Source: Phoronis ovalis
Lineage: Eukaryota; Phoronida; Phoronidae
Assembly (NCBI GenBank): GCA_028565635.1
Contig: JAOXYB010067167.1
Span: 1-24,375, forward strand
Direction of reading: 5' to 3'
DNA: 24,375 bases
This document shows, one piece after another, positions 1-9,868 of the stretch (positions are counted from its first letter, which is position 1; each line of letters begins with the position of its first letter). The notes beneath the pieces are model-generated. The model ran no database searches. It was not told where the DNA came from and saw nothing but the letters and a program-made list of their open reading frames with translations. Both the position numbers and the translations under genes were made by a program.

Positions 1-1
1 A

Positions 2-74
2 TGCCAGTATCGGGATTTGAACCCACGACCTTTTGCTTGAAAGGCGGACGTGCTAACCACTACACCACCGCAGC
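2..74 (-). pseudogene. tRNA-like pseudogene, probable head of a tRNA-derived SINE
   Basis: Read on the minus strand, this 73-nt segment folds as a tRNA cloverleaf. The D arm is good (GTGT / GCAC around AGTGGTTA). The anticodon loop CTTTCAA would give anticodon TTC. The T loop is TTCAAAT. The Pol III A box (TGGTGTAGTGG) and B box (GGTTCAAATCC) are both intact. The stems are decayed: the anticodon stem TCCGC/GCAAA has two C-A mismatches, the outer T-stem pair is G-A, and the acceptor stem has two mismatches plus wobbles. The body resembles tRNA-Val more than the Glu implied by the loop. A good promoter on a broken cloverleaf suggests a SINE head rather than a working tRNA. Any SINE tail would lie left of position 1 and cannot be seen. 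Confidence 0.7.
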
Positions 75-1032
75 TCTCTATATGCAAACTGTTTACAAAT
101 AGATTACACAAGAGTCCATATGGATAGTATATCACATTTCTTTATTTGAAAAAAAAATCTAACTATACTTTCTCGCCAGGTGACCGTGTGCGGAACCATT
201 TTTGATATCACTTGCACCGGAAAAGAGAGATATGATATTACTTACCAACAACAGTTCATGTGAGCTGATTTAAGGCACTGACTCCAATGTATCTGTACAA
301 GATTGTAATTTTTGTTACCCAGTTGGTTTTGCACAATTACTGTCCCCTGGGTTATACACTTTTACTGTCTTTGCAAAGGAAAAGTTTTTGCAATGTATAC
401 TTATCAATTTAATTTGTAACTGCCAACTACAAAATATTTACATTTTTGAGTATTCGAGTTATTCTAAGTATATTCTGACATTTGTCCGGGATATATAGAT
501 CCTGGGGATCTAGGAACTCAAAATTCATACCCTTTTTGACCTTTTGGGACCGTTGTATCCTAAAACTCTAACTTTTTTTACTTTGGGGACCAAAAGCCAA
601 ATTGTGATTCCAATGAACTATGCTAGAAGGTTAAGGACTCCCCTCTAAAAATGTGTTTTTGGGGCATTTTTTTTTCGAAACAAGCAAAAACAATATCCTA
701 TTTCGGTACTTGAAACTAGGAACATTGTAGTAAAACACACTCTTTTATTATTATTTTTGAGACTAAATTTTCGTTTTTGTAAAATTTTAAAGCTATTTTA
801 TACCCTTTTCGTGGGTGCCTGGTCTGAATGCTGAAAAATGTACCTTTGTGCCCATTTTTTGTGACGAACATGCGTACACAGCTATTCTGACTGTCACATC
901 CGCCCCCTCCCCCCGGAAATAGATTTATTTCTGCTGCAGTACTGGTGTAATAATCTGTATCTGCATGATGATGTTAACACAACCATGTCTTCTATTTGTA
1001 ACCGCTGTGATAACAAAAATCAAATTTTAAAG
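75..1032 (+). other. Intron of DYNLT2B (left part), no coding signal
   Basis: This stretch lies between the tRNA-like sequence and the first visible DYNLT2B exon. I searched it for the family's N-terminal exon, which normally encodes an Asn-Thr-Tyr-x-x-Arg-Pro motif just before Phe-Arg-Pro, and did not find it. The first exon is therefore probably upstream of the window and this is intron. It holds several homopolymer runs (T runs near 660-680, C runs near 903-917) and no repeat that I can classify. Confidence 0.6.
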
Positions 1033-2572
1033 GTTTCGACCAGCAATAGTTAAAGAATGTATTCACTTGGTGTTACAAGAACAACTCACTGGAAAAGACT
1101 ATGATGCTGAAGAAACAACAGACTTATGTAAACAGATTTCAGATGAAATAAAGAACAAATTAAAAGGTTTCAATTTTATTTAAAGTTTTAAACTGAGAAG
1201 TGCATGTTGCAACCTTTCAACTAACTGAAGACAGTTCCAGGAAAAAAGCTAAAATAGATAAAGTAGTTAATATCAAACAAAGTTACAAAATTGTGCCAGA
1301 TACTTTTCTTTGATATTAAACTGTGTTAAGGTACTGTCTTAACATTTTATCTTTTGTTTGAAACATTTTATGTTATACTCAAGTCTTTAGTACAAAAATT
1401 GAGGATTTCTCAATAATGCTCTTACAACATGCTTTCTACCTTAGTTGATTGCTAACTATATAGTGACATATTCATGTATATTCACAATTCTTACCCACTT
1501 TGCTAGTAAGTAGTGACATATTTCAAAAACCCATAACCACCTTCACCTTTCTGTTTGCATGTCCTTTTTGTGTTCATTTCTATGGTTTTGATCGCATAAT
1601 CTTGAACTTTGCAGAAATGGGTTATGACAGATATAAATTTGTAACACAAGTAGTGATTGGGGAACAGAGAGGAGAGGGAGTCAAGTGAGTGTTCAGTGTT
1701 CAGATTGAAATCGCACTGACTACTTTTTTCACTTTAGTATTCTAATTTGCAATGTACAGAACATCGTTTAAGTTTAATTGATGTTTCCTCCTATTAAAGG
1801 AATGGTTGTGTAGAACTTTTAATTTAATAATTACATAGTGCTTGTTATTTTCCACAATGTCTAGGATGTTAAGTTTATATTTTGCATCATGTGTAATTAA
1901 TCATTTAAGATATACAGGTCTTACTTAGTATTTAAAGTATTGTGATATAATTACAGAATGGGATGTAGGTGTTTCTGGGATTCAGATACTGACAACTTTG
2001 CACAAGATATTTTTATGAATGTAAGTACAGTGTACACTATTACACTCTGAGATTAAATGTCAGCAGAGATTCATCCATACAGCAACACACTTAGAATACC
2101 AGCGGAGATGCATGCCGAAACACAATAATAAATCATATTTGTATTCTAATAATTACATTAAGCCACTGTCTAATGTACAAAGTACACTACATTTAAGATT
2201 TCTGTCATTTTATAATAAAGAAGTAAAATTAATTTTGTGATAATCTTGGTAAAAATACATATTTATTCTAAACTGAAAACATTAAAGGTATGTAATCAAT
2301 TTATTCCAACAATTCCCAATACCCAAATTCATGCAAAAAAAAAATTGGATGCAATTTTGTTATCTGATTTCACTTGTTAGTCCACCTGAGAATGCAGTTT
2401 AAACATGTAAAATTCTCATCCAATTTTTGTAAGAACCTGGGTGTATTAATTATTATCTGAGTTGTTAGTGTTGTGAACTAGCAAAATGTGGTGCAAGATA
2501 TTTAATGTTTATCGTTTATTGTAGGATTCGCTGTTTTGTGTTGCTGCTGCATTTGGAGTATTCTATTACTGA
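1033..2572 (+). CDS. DYNLT2B: Dynein light chain Tctex-type 2B (partial, C-terminal 104 aa)
   Basis: Four exons: 1033-1166, 1615-1684, 1957-2020 and 2525-2572 (TGA at 2570-2572). All have GT-AG borders and phases agree throughout. The protein starts inside the Tctex1 domain at FRPAIVKECIHLVL and runs through EMGYDRYKFVTQVVIGEQRG, MGCRCFWDSDTDNFAQDIF and the end DSLFCVAAAFGVFYY. These blocks match human DYNLT2B (TCTEX1D2) almost position for position, including the Tyr-Tyr C-terminus. The human protein is 142 aa, so roughly 38 N-terminal residues lie in an exon left of the window. Known role: a light chain of cytoplasmic dynein-2 that binds its intermediate chains and supports retrograde transport in cilia. 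The acceptor at 1031-1032 has a poor pyrimidine tract but is the only one that preserves the conserved FRP start. Identification is near certain; other DYNLT2-family members are the only alternative. Confidence 0.95.
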
Positions 2573-3012
2573 TCTATACTGCTGTCAGTTCTCTCAAAGT
2601 TCTCAGTGGCAGAACCAATTTCTACATTGTATGTTATTAGAAGAGCATGTACACTTGATGTAGAAAGTCAAGAGTCTAATTGTTTTAAAGTTTACCAATG
2701 TAGTGAATTTGAAAAGCACTTATTGTGACCTTACTTAATATGCTGTATATGTAGTTAATATCATAATTATGTAGCAACACTGTCCTCCTAGCATAAGTAC
2801 GTGATACTTGGTAAAGGCTATATCCCAAAAATACTGATCTAAATTAAACAAATTTGTAAACTATCTTGTGCTACTTAACAATGAACACCTATAGGAAAAG
2901 CTGAATCTGTTCTGGAAAAATTGGATGAATGCTGCGATATTGTAACATGCCAATAATTTCTTTACATACTTGTAAAGGATTTTAAAATAAATTCTGTATT
3001 TTATATTTATAT
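2573..3012 (+). other. DYNLT2B: DYNLT2B 3' UTR with poly(A) signal
   Basis: The sequence after the DYNLT2B stop is AT-rich and noncoding. A canonical AATAAA at 2986-2991 is followed by T-rich and then GT-containing sequence, which fits cleavage near 3005-3012. The UTR would be about 430 nt. No other plus-strand AATAAA lies closer to the stop. Confidence 0.6.
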
Positions 3013-3926
3013 TTGAGAACATCACACAGTTGTATTTTCCTGCTTTTTTGAAATATTATGAAAGTGATAATATGTAATTTCTTAGTACAACATTACCCAA
3101 TTTACAGCAATTCAGTACCTTTGTAAAAAATTCAAGCTGCCACGTGTAAATAGCCGATTGACATTAGCGATTGCAGTCCACCTGGTGAGAACTTTTGGAA
3201 ATCGCAGCGGATTTTTTGATAAGATTTAAACACTTCCTGACAAACAGAACAAGCTCCCCTCCCGTAGTTAAAAAAAAGAAATTAAAGCAGGGGAATTTAT
3301 TGTTCAATTCCACTGTGGCTAAACGGCTTTGAATTTAGTATATAATATGTATATATATATAATATATTTAATGTGGCAGAGCTATACATATAACTATGTA
3401 AAAGCTGCATTTTAAGGAACAAGGAGAATAATCTATAACGTTTTTGAGACGTGTATCATGTAATAAATGGGATATTTTGATACGTGTAACCAGCGCGAAG
3501 GATACGCAAGTTCTGTAGAATACTATGACCTCGGGGCGGCTCCAAGTGTTAAGTTACTATACTAACTCCTAGCTAAAAGTTACTGTTTCATGAAGTGTCT
3601 TTAGTTTGTTAAAAGGATTTTATCTAATCCTCTTAATGAATAGAAAATGCACAGTAAGAAATTGCTTAGAAAAAATCTCGGCTACACGAAAGTCGGTCTT
3701 GCACGGTTTCTTTTGTATGTAGTGTCGTGTGCAACACATACGATCAGCATGTGTTTGACAATGCAATCAGTGAAATTGAACATTCCATTGTTGCAAATAG
3801 ACTCGAGAACGGAACAATACTGTTTTTAGTATTCAAAAGCAATTCTGAGTGCATGAACTACAATTCATAGTCATTAACCGGCAGTCGGTCACTTTAATAA
3901 ACATTCTGAACGAAATACTTTGAGCG
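3013..3926. other. Intergenic region, probable promoter of the 98-aa gene
   Basis: About 0.9 kb lies between the DYNLT2B poly(A) site and the next start codon. It contains an E-box CACGTG at 3141-3146 and a TA-rich dinucleotide patch at about 3337-3370. A 60-codon open frame at 3647-3829 has no family resemblance or convincing splice context, and I regard it as chance. I cannot place a transcription start. The strand and the extent of the promoter are inferred only from the downstream gene. Confidence 0.4.
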
Positions 3927-4873
3927 ATGGAACGGACTGAGAGAGATTTGAGGTAAACGACTTCAAAACGAAGTTTTATTTGTTAAATTTGGTTCGTTGA
4001 CTATTTAACGAAAAAGTAATTGTATGCTACGCGTTAACATATTATAACCTATTTCGTTTCTAGTGGAGAAACAAATATTGATGAGTGTTGCATGGTAGCA
4101 AACACGCATGGTATAGATAAAGATGATACATGTGAACGGGACATCGATTCTACTATTGTTGGCATGATTGAACATCGGCAAGAGGTGCTAAGGAGGAATT
4201 TGCGAACCTGTAATACCATAGCAAAGCTTCTCGTAAAGCTTACGCAGGTGAGATTTACACGATTGGTCAACGGTGGTACAGACATATGCCATATATACAA
4301 ATCGATCAAGGTCCTTCGCCAAGTGTGGTAACGGGGATTGCTTTTTAGAATGCAGCTATATTAAAATGTCCACTTTGATATCTTAGGAGCCGGGCTTAGA
4401 ATCATGTACATGTATGGAAACCCTTTAAACACTGTCCCCAGCAGATGCGTTTTATCGATCGTACTATGAAGTGCTTCGCGATGAATTCCTAACTACGTAG
4501 GTTAATGGTACATCCATCGTGAATTGTTTGTTCTAGCTGTTCTGTAATAGTTGTCCCACGCCGCATATTGGACTACGAGATGCATAAATGATTGGCAATG
4601 TTCCAAATATTTCCGTTAGTCTATCTGGTATGATTTGTTTTTTTTACCTAGTATGCAAATTCTGCGGGAAATGATGAGAAATAACGATTTCAAGAAACTG
4701 TAATACCTTTTTCAATGAAAATGTGTATTGTTGCCGCATGCCTACGCTTTTTTAAGTAATGATTACTGAATTTTAACATTTTGCAGAAAGTGCCAGAAAT
4801 AAACAACACTAACCAGGAAATGTTAACATGTAAACAGCTTTCGAAAATAGAAATGACTGAAAAACAAAAGTAA
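3927..4873 (+). CDS. Uncharacterised small protein, 98 aa, three exons
   Basis: Exons: 3927-3952, 4064-4247 and 4787-4873 (TAA at 4871-4873). The ATG sits in GCGATGG, a good start context, directly after an in-frame TGA GCG, so it is the first possible start in that exon. Donors are G|GTAAAC and CAG|GTGAGA; acceptors are TTTCTAG and TTTTGCAG; phases join cleanly. The protein starts MERTERDLSGETNIDECC. Its middle is probably helical and basic (EHRQEVLRRNLRTCNTIAKL), and its end is charged (KIEMTEKQK). It has five cysteines and no signal peptide or membrane segment. I do not recognise the family. Exon 2 is the best supported part. Exon 3 is short and could be replaced by another 3' exon. No plus-strand AATAAA follows closely, which is a weakness. 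Function unknown. Confidence 0.5.
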
Positions 4874-4944
4874 CGATCTGATGTAAAGATTTTGTTGCAA
4901 ACAATAATAATATACGCATATAGTGGGTATTTTTGTATTTCTTT

Positions 4945-4950
4945 TTTATT
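4945..4950 (-). terminator. Poly(A) signal of the coiled-coil gene
   Basis: On the minus strand this reads AATAAA, about 165 nt past the stop codon at 5116. It is the nearest canonical signal downstream. Cleavage would fall near 4920-4930, only about 50 bp from the stop of the convergent 98-aa gene (4873). Confidence 0.55.
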
Positions 4951-5115
4951 TGCATTTTCAGTCATGATCTAGTTACATCTCACATATACATGTAACCAAC
5001 GATTTTGAATTAAGCAAATGATCATATTTCTTATCTATAGTAAGGAATCAATTCGGTACTTTAAACAAAACTTAGATTATAACACGTACTTGTATCTTTG
5101 ATTTTCTATTTTGGA

Positions 5116-8100
5116 TTATAAAGATGTCTCCTTTCCTTCAAATACAATTTTCATATTTTCTCTGGGTAAATCGGCAAAATTTAAAGCAGACTGTCTCCGT
5201 GCGTACTTCTTTGCGCTCTGAACTGTTTGTAATCCCAACTTGCTATTGAACAGCTTGATATTTTGAACATTACTTTTGTGAGTGCTGACATTTAGTTCTA
5301 AATCTTTTATACGATGATCTCTCTCTGATAACATTCCTTCAAGTTCAAAATTCTGAAGAAAAACATTACATTACAGTTATTAGAAAGTGAATTATTCTTT
5401 ATACCAGCATTCAACACAATGTTGTCTGTTTATTTAATTAGCATGTTTATATTTTCATAATATTCATTACCTTAGTCCGAAGTTGTTCTAGCTCTTCCAA
5501 TAGCGCTTGAAGTTCTTGTTCATTAGGCGTATTAACGGTAGGTCTGACAGTGTTTTTGTTGTTCAGAAGGTTGTCTAATCTTTCCTACAAGTTTTTCGAA
5601 ATGTCCAAAGTATGAATGATATCACTAATTAATTATGTGGAATTATAGTTTCTGTCTAAAGTTTGTGTAGTGTTTTACAGTCACGTTTTTTAGGCTTTTA
5701 AGCTGACATCAAGCAAATGCAATATGCACGATCTCGTAAATGTGTTTGATTTGATGTTCACACACACTTTTCCTGCCAGTGCAGAACAACCCTCCTCTTC
5801 TCAGTTAACTTTATAACAAAAAATTGGTCCGCTTATTTTACCCAAGAAATGTACCTTTAACAGCTTTACTTGTTGACTTCTTGCTTTGTGTTGAATTCTG
5901 TTAGCAGAGAAAGCTATAGTTTGCTCTTTAAATTTATTCACGAGATCGTCTGAAAAACAAAATAGCAATATTCTATAAATAGAAATCTATACTATAACTC
6001 TTAATAAAACTAAATCAAATAATAAGTTTATAAAAAAATAATTGGGAGTTGTCATTATGGAGCTGTGAATAACTTACTGCAAGGTTCAATAAAACTTTAT
6101 ACGCATACCGTACTGTTGCCGAAGTGTGTCTGCTTCAATCTGCTTTTCTGCTAGCTTTTCGTAGGCTATTTTGGGCTCTTCTTTTGTATTTTGTATTGCT
6201 AGAAAGCGTAGGAAGTATAAACAGGGGAAGCATTTAGATTTAACAGAGACGGATAAGAAACAGAGCGACCGATGCTATAATAATTTAGTTTTAGAACGTA
6301 ATAATAAGGAATATCATGCACGTTCTACAAAAAAATAAATAATATCCCGTATTACCTGTTTCCACTTCCATGTGTTCAAATTTGTTCTCTGAGTCGCCAA
6401 TTCCATCAAGCTGGCTATTACAATTAGCGGCACTCTGATCTGGTACTTTTTTCTGGATTTTCCTTGAAAACTCAATAACATTAAAGATAGCAAGATGACA
6501 TAGCAAATTAATGCATGTTTGTTATTTATGCATATATATTCAGTTAGAAAACAGACCATGTTCGATGTTTAAAATGGTTGGGCAGGTTAGGTTATATGTA
6601 AACTATAGTATATTGTAGTTTCCCGTGTCACCTTGAAATTCGCGTGCTATTTTTAACGTTTTAGTGAAAAAATTGATTGAAACATTTTGTATCAGGGTAA
6701 GTGATATAGATCCTAATACTTAACAGTTTTTTCAAATTTCAGAATTTTTGAATGTTTTGTGTTTTTTTAGAAAAGTTTTTGTTTTACAAGTTCCCAAGAT
6801 AGCCGATTGTATTAGTCTCATCAGCTGGTATCAGCCGTAAGAAAGCCAAGTAGCATTGCGTCACACAATTAATGCGAGTGGATCAGTTCCAATTCGATGT
6901 TTATGCACATCATAAACACGCAAAAGGGTAACTCCACAAGCGATTATAATTATCACCACTTTTAGTATATACCTGAAGAGATAATTAAAGTCATATTCAA
7001 AAGAGCAGTATCCAATTGTCCGAGTCCAAGTGGAGCGATTTCGAATGCTTACTGGCGGCAATGGAATATTATAGCGGTGATTTGCGAAACAAGAACTTTC
7101 CTAAAAACATTTGAAACTTATGAAATTTTGAATCCTGTGTTACATCACTCACGCTGAGAAAAAATGTTTCAAACCTTTTTCCACTAAAACGTTAAACATA
7201 ACATGACATACGAATTTCAGGGTGACACGGGAGTGTGTGGGAAATATGATCCCTATAGCCCCTCATATATACTTTAGATGGGCGAAATTAAACGAACGGG
7301 TAATTTGTACATTGTTTGGAGTTTTAGAAATTGTTGCATGCTGTTCGCTCGGGAAATATCATCTTTTAACTTTCAACTCAGCTCCCAGATCATATTTTAT
7401 ATTCTTATCTATCACAAATACCTTAATTCATCATACTGCTTAATATGCCAATCAAATTTACTACCCAACTCATATAACAGGTGTCGTTGAGAATCGTCTA
7501 GATTTGCTTTGCGTAAAAACTTGCTTTCCAGATTGTCGAGTTCTCTGTTCAAGGCTAACAGCATATCACTGAAGCAAACATTCGGATTAACAAGCTTTAA
7601 CGAATCTGGTTCACTGAATGTGTCACTACTCAACTGGCTACTTGTAGACACCGTGCAAGAATCTCTTGAGGAACCCTTGACTGAACTACGTGATATGCGA
7701 GATTTGTAGTTACCTATAGAACAATTAAAATCAATTTTAGAAAACGGAGAAAATAATTACACTTTTATACAATGCTTATCTAAAACACTGGATGTGCAAA
7801 TATTGTTTTCGTTCCAGAAAATCCTGAAACCAGCCGGCTAGTTAAAATGGCTATTTAAAATGTATAGGCGTCAATCAATCCAGTCGAGTCTCGCGTTGTT
7901 CGTATGCTGTCACACTGACAAAAAACTAAGAGCACTATAATATCACCAAAGTTACATGAGCGATGAACCAAATGATAAAAAATTATTAAATTATTCAATC
8001 CTAATCATTGAAATGCACCGTACGAGGAGCCGTAACAGAATGGAAGTCATCAATTATTTTTTTCATATGATTATTGAGCAATGGTTTTTGAAAATAAACA

Positions 8101-8153
8101 TATTAAGTTTTAATATCGGTATTCAAAAAGTGATAAAAAGAACACGTACCCAT
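5116..8153 (-). CDS. Uncharacterised coiled-coil protein, 312 aa, seven exons
   Basis: Exons in transcript order: 8153-8150, 7713-7422, 6462-6356, 6198-6109, 5949-5855, 5584-5471 and 5352-5116 (stop included). All introns are GT-AG and every phase agrees. The first coding exon gives only ATG+G before a strong donor (G|GTACGT), so the protein begins MGNYKSRISRSSVKGSSRDS. Residues 1 to about 40 are Ser/Arg-rich. The next 60 contain NVCFSDMLLALNRELDNLES, which looks helical. From about residue 130 to 280 it is charged and probably coiled coil, with heptad-like stretches such as ELQALLEELEQLRTK and GMLSERDHRIKDLELNV. The tail is basic (SAKKYARRQSALNF). It has no signal peptide or membrane helix. 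The shape recalls centrosomal, ciliary or cytoskeletal adaptors, but I do not recognise an orthologue and assign no role. Exons are well supported. The start exon is less certain because only four coding bases define it. Confidence 0.75.
6621..7232. mobile_element. Non-autonomous DNA element with long diverged terminal inverted repeats
   Basis: The outer ends are exact inverted copies: TCCCGTGTCACC at 6621-6632 and its reverse complement ending at 7232. The similarity continues inward through GAAATTCG, TTTAACGTTTTAGTG and GAAACATTTT. It can be followed with gaps to about 6790 on the left and 7081 on the right, giving arms of roughly 150-170 bp around a 290-bp centre. The arms have diverged, so the copy is old. 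I see no clear target-site duplication and do not assign a superfamily. It lies inside the intron between coiled-coil exons 7422-7713 and 6356-6462. A minus-strand open frame at 6861-7100 with a hydrophobic stretch (VVIIIIACGV) lies in the centre and one arm, and looks accidental. Confidence 0.75.
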
Positions 8154-8280
8154 GCTGCCAAACAGATAAATTAACTGAAAACACTACAAACGTACAGCTC
8201 TACCAGATAATTGCGTGCCTAACCGGATGGAATAAGTGGTACCTTACGTCAACAGACAAATGGTGTGACGTCCTAGTACT
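8154..8280. promoter_or_regulatory. Candidate promoter with two CRE-like sites
   Basis: This stretch lies just upstream of the coiled-coil gene's start and before a plus-strand open frame. It carries TTACGTCA at 8244-8251 and TGACGTC at 8266-8272. Both are close to the CREB/ATF site TGACGTCA and are spaced about 22 bp, roughly two helical turns. The position fits a proximal promoter for the minus-strand gene. It may be two-way if the plus-strand exon at 8435 is real. Site recognition is by sequence only. Confidence 0.4.
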
Positions 8281-8434
8281 ATGACAGTTACACTATCATA
8301 ACATTTTACTATGTAATCAAAGGGCATGAGAAGCTGAAATTCTGGGAAAGCAGTAGATCAGTAATCTTGTCCGTCATATACGGTTACCAATCTTTAAATA
8401 ACAAGTTTTTTTGCGCACTGTGCTTTACTTTCAG

Positions 8435-8594
8435 CTCGGATTCTTATTTTGTTAGGAGCTGCAATAAGAGGCATAGAAATTCTGCCCTTTTAACAAGTGG
8501 ATTTATTACCAAATCACCAAGAAACAGAATTCGCCCAAGTGTTCTAAGAATTAAAATGTCAGCAAGAAAGTACCGTAATATAGCAGAATTTTAA
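8435..8594 (+). CDS. Orphan terminal exon candidate, unknown protein
   Basis: A good acceptor (CTTTACTTTCAG, ending at 8434) precedes an open frame of one base plus 52 codons, ending in TAA at 8592-8594. The encoded tail is basic: SDSYFVRSCNKRHRNS near the start, then SPRNRIRPSVLRIKMSARKY and the end RNIAEF. The same frame is open without an ATG back to 8277, which is long for such AT-rich DNA. A plus-strand AATAAA follows at 8813-8818, giving a plausible 220-nt 3' UTR. I found no matching upstream exon. An ATG frame at 7956 (MSDEPNDKK) is a possible first exon but has no convincing donor and would lie in the opposite gene's intron. It is either the end of a small unidentified gene or a chance frame. 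Confidence 0.25.
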
Positions 8595-8812
8595 AATGTG
8601 TAGACCGATGTACTGTAGCTTTCTGAAATTGTATTTTGTACATGCACATCATTTTATACATTTGAACTTGGTTATAAAAAAAACTTGAGCCAGTTTTTAA
8701 ATATGTGTAGTAGTTAAGAATAACAAATTAAATTTGTGTGTCTAAACAGACGTATATGCTGCTTGTAGTACAAGAAGGCGGGCATTATCTAATCAACAAA
8801 ACATAGTCCGTA

Positions 8813-8839
8813 AATAAAATATTAAAATAATCATTTATT
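8813..8839. terminator. Back-to-back poly(A) signals for convergent transcripts
   Basis: AATAAA on the plus strand (8813-8818) and AATAAA on the minus strand (8834-8839) face each other 15 bp apart. The minus signal is a candidate end for THOC2, and the plus signal for the orphan exon at 8435-8594. AT-rich DNA yields such hexamers often, so the pairing is suggestive only. Confidence 0.4.
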
Positions 8840-9868
8840 GTGATTACTAACACCACTCCAGCATGCATCATCACATTTAACAATACATTTAGTTATCTTG
8901 CAATGATGTCCTACCACTGAGGACCAATGGACCCATAAAAACAGAAGTATCTTCATCTGTTAAACCACTTATTTTCTTTAAATCAAATGAAGAATTGAAA
9001 TTTATTACAAAAAAATCCCTGAACAGAAACAATCATTATGAAAAGGGGAAACATCAAACCAAACTTAAATTGAACTGCTGCAGCTGCAAATGGAGAAGCC
9101 ATTTTCTTGGCCATGATACTATCACATTAATTATACATAAGTAAACGTCTTAACTTTAAAGAGTTACTTAGATTTCTATTGCTATTACTATTTTATTATT
9201 ACTATATTTTTATTACTACAATAAAAAAAATTATATTTAAATTCAAAATTTTGTAGAGAAATCATAACACCTATGAAGATACTTAATGAAGCAAGAAATA
9301 TAATAAACCTTGCAGTTCAGGGACCCATTGTCAGAAACATCATACAATTCTGTAATTTTTTATGATTTCCTTTAAATATACTCTGTAAATATACTTATTC
9401 CAGTTGTAAACATACGATTTTTGCTAACAACTCATTTTGCTTGTGTAAGTCATGATGTAACTTTACAATGTTTCTGACAACAGGCCCCAGGTGAATAAAA
9501 TGAAACAAGCATCATTAAACTAAAACAAATTTAAATATCGCAAACACTTTAAAACAAGATTCTTAAACAATTTAGCGTTGTGAAATATGTTCAATACCAT
9601 CAATCAAGAAAGAAGTCGTCAAGTGGAAAGTTTAATGAGAATTACTAGTGTCTATTAACTGTCATGACACATGGAACCTGGTTTAACAACTTGTTAGTAT
9701 CAACAAACACAAGACTTTTGTACTATCAGTTTGTGTCACACACTTGGATGAAACATCACTTGTCACTTCTTGATGATTTTTTCGATGAGCTAATAATTTT
9801 TGTTAAGGCAATGATCTTACTATTAATGCATTGCACCAGGAACAAAGAATTATTTCTCTCAAATTTTA
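8840..9868 (-). other. THOC2: THOC2 3' UTR
   Basis: About 1 kb between the THOC2 stop codon and the minus-strand AATAAA at 8834-8839. It is AT-rich and noncoding on the minus strand. AT-rich runs near 9180-9215 contain other minus-strand AATAAA-type hexamers, so a shorter UTR is possible. A plus-strand open frame at 9664-9882 is antisense to this UTR and has no coding character. Confidence 0.5.

Noticed and set aside
2-74. Functional tRNA-Glu gene
   Set aside because: Two mismatches in the anticodon stem and two in the acceptor stem make a working tRNA unlikely.
3337-3370. TA-rich run as a replication origin or structured element
   Set aside because: Simple TA microsatellite in AT-rich intergenic DNA; nothing else supports a function.
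3647-3829. Plus-strand 60-codon frame in the intergenic region
   Set aside because: No family resemblance, no supporting splice signals, and length expected by chance.
4064-4247. Possible similarity of the 98-aa protein to the mitochondrial protein MIX23 (CCDC58)
   Set aside because: Both have cysteines flanking a basic helix, but the cysteine spacing differs (25 versus 20 residues) and the conserved C-terminal half of MIX23 is absent.
6861-7100. Minus-strand open frame with a hydrophobic stretch, bounded by splice-like sites (acceptor before 7100, donor near 6972)
   Set aside because: It lies within the centre and right arm of the inverted-repeat element. Its only open frame does not fit the phase of the flanking coiled-coil exons, so it is probably accidental.
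7956-8174. Plus-strand open frame beginning MSDEPNDKK as a first exon
   Set aside because: It has no convincing donor in phase with the 8435 exon, ends in a stop, and overlaps the opposite gene's start codon exon.
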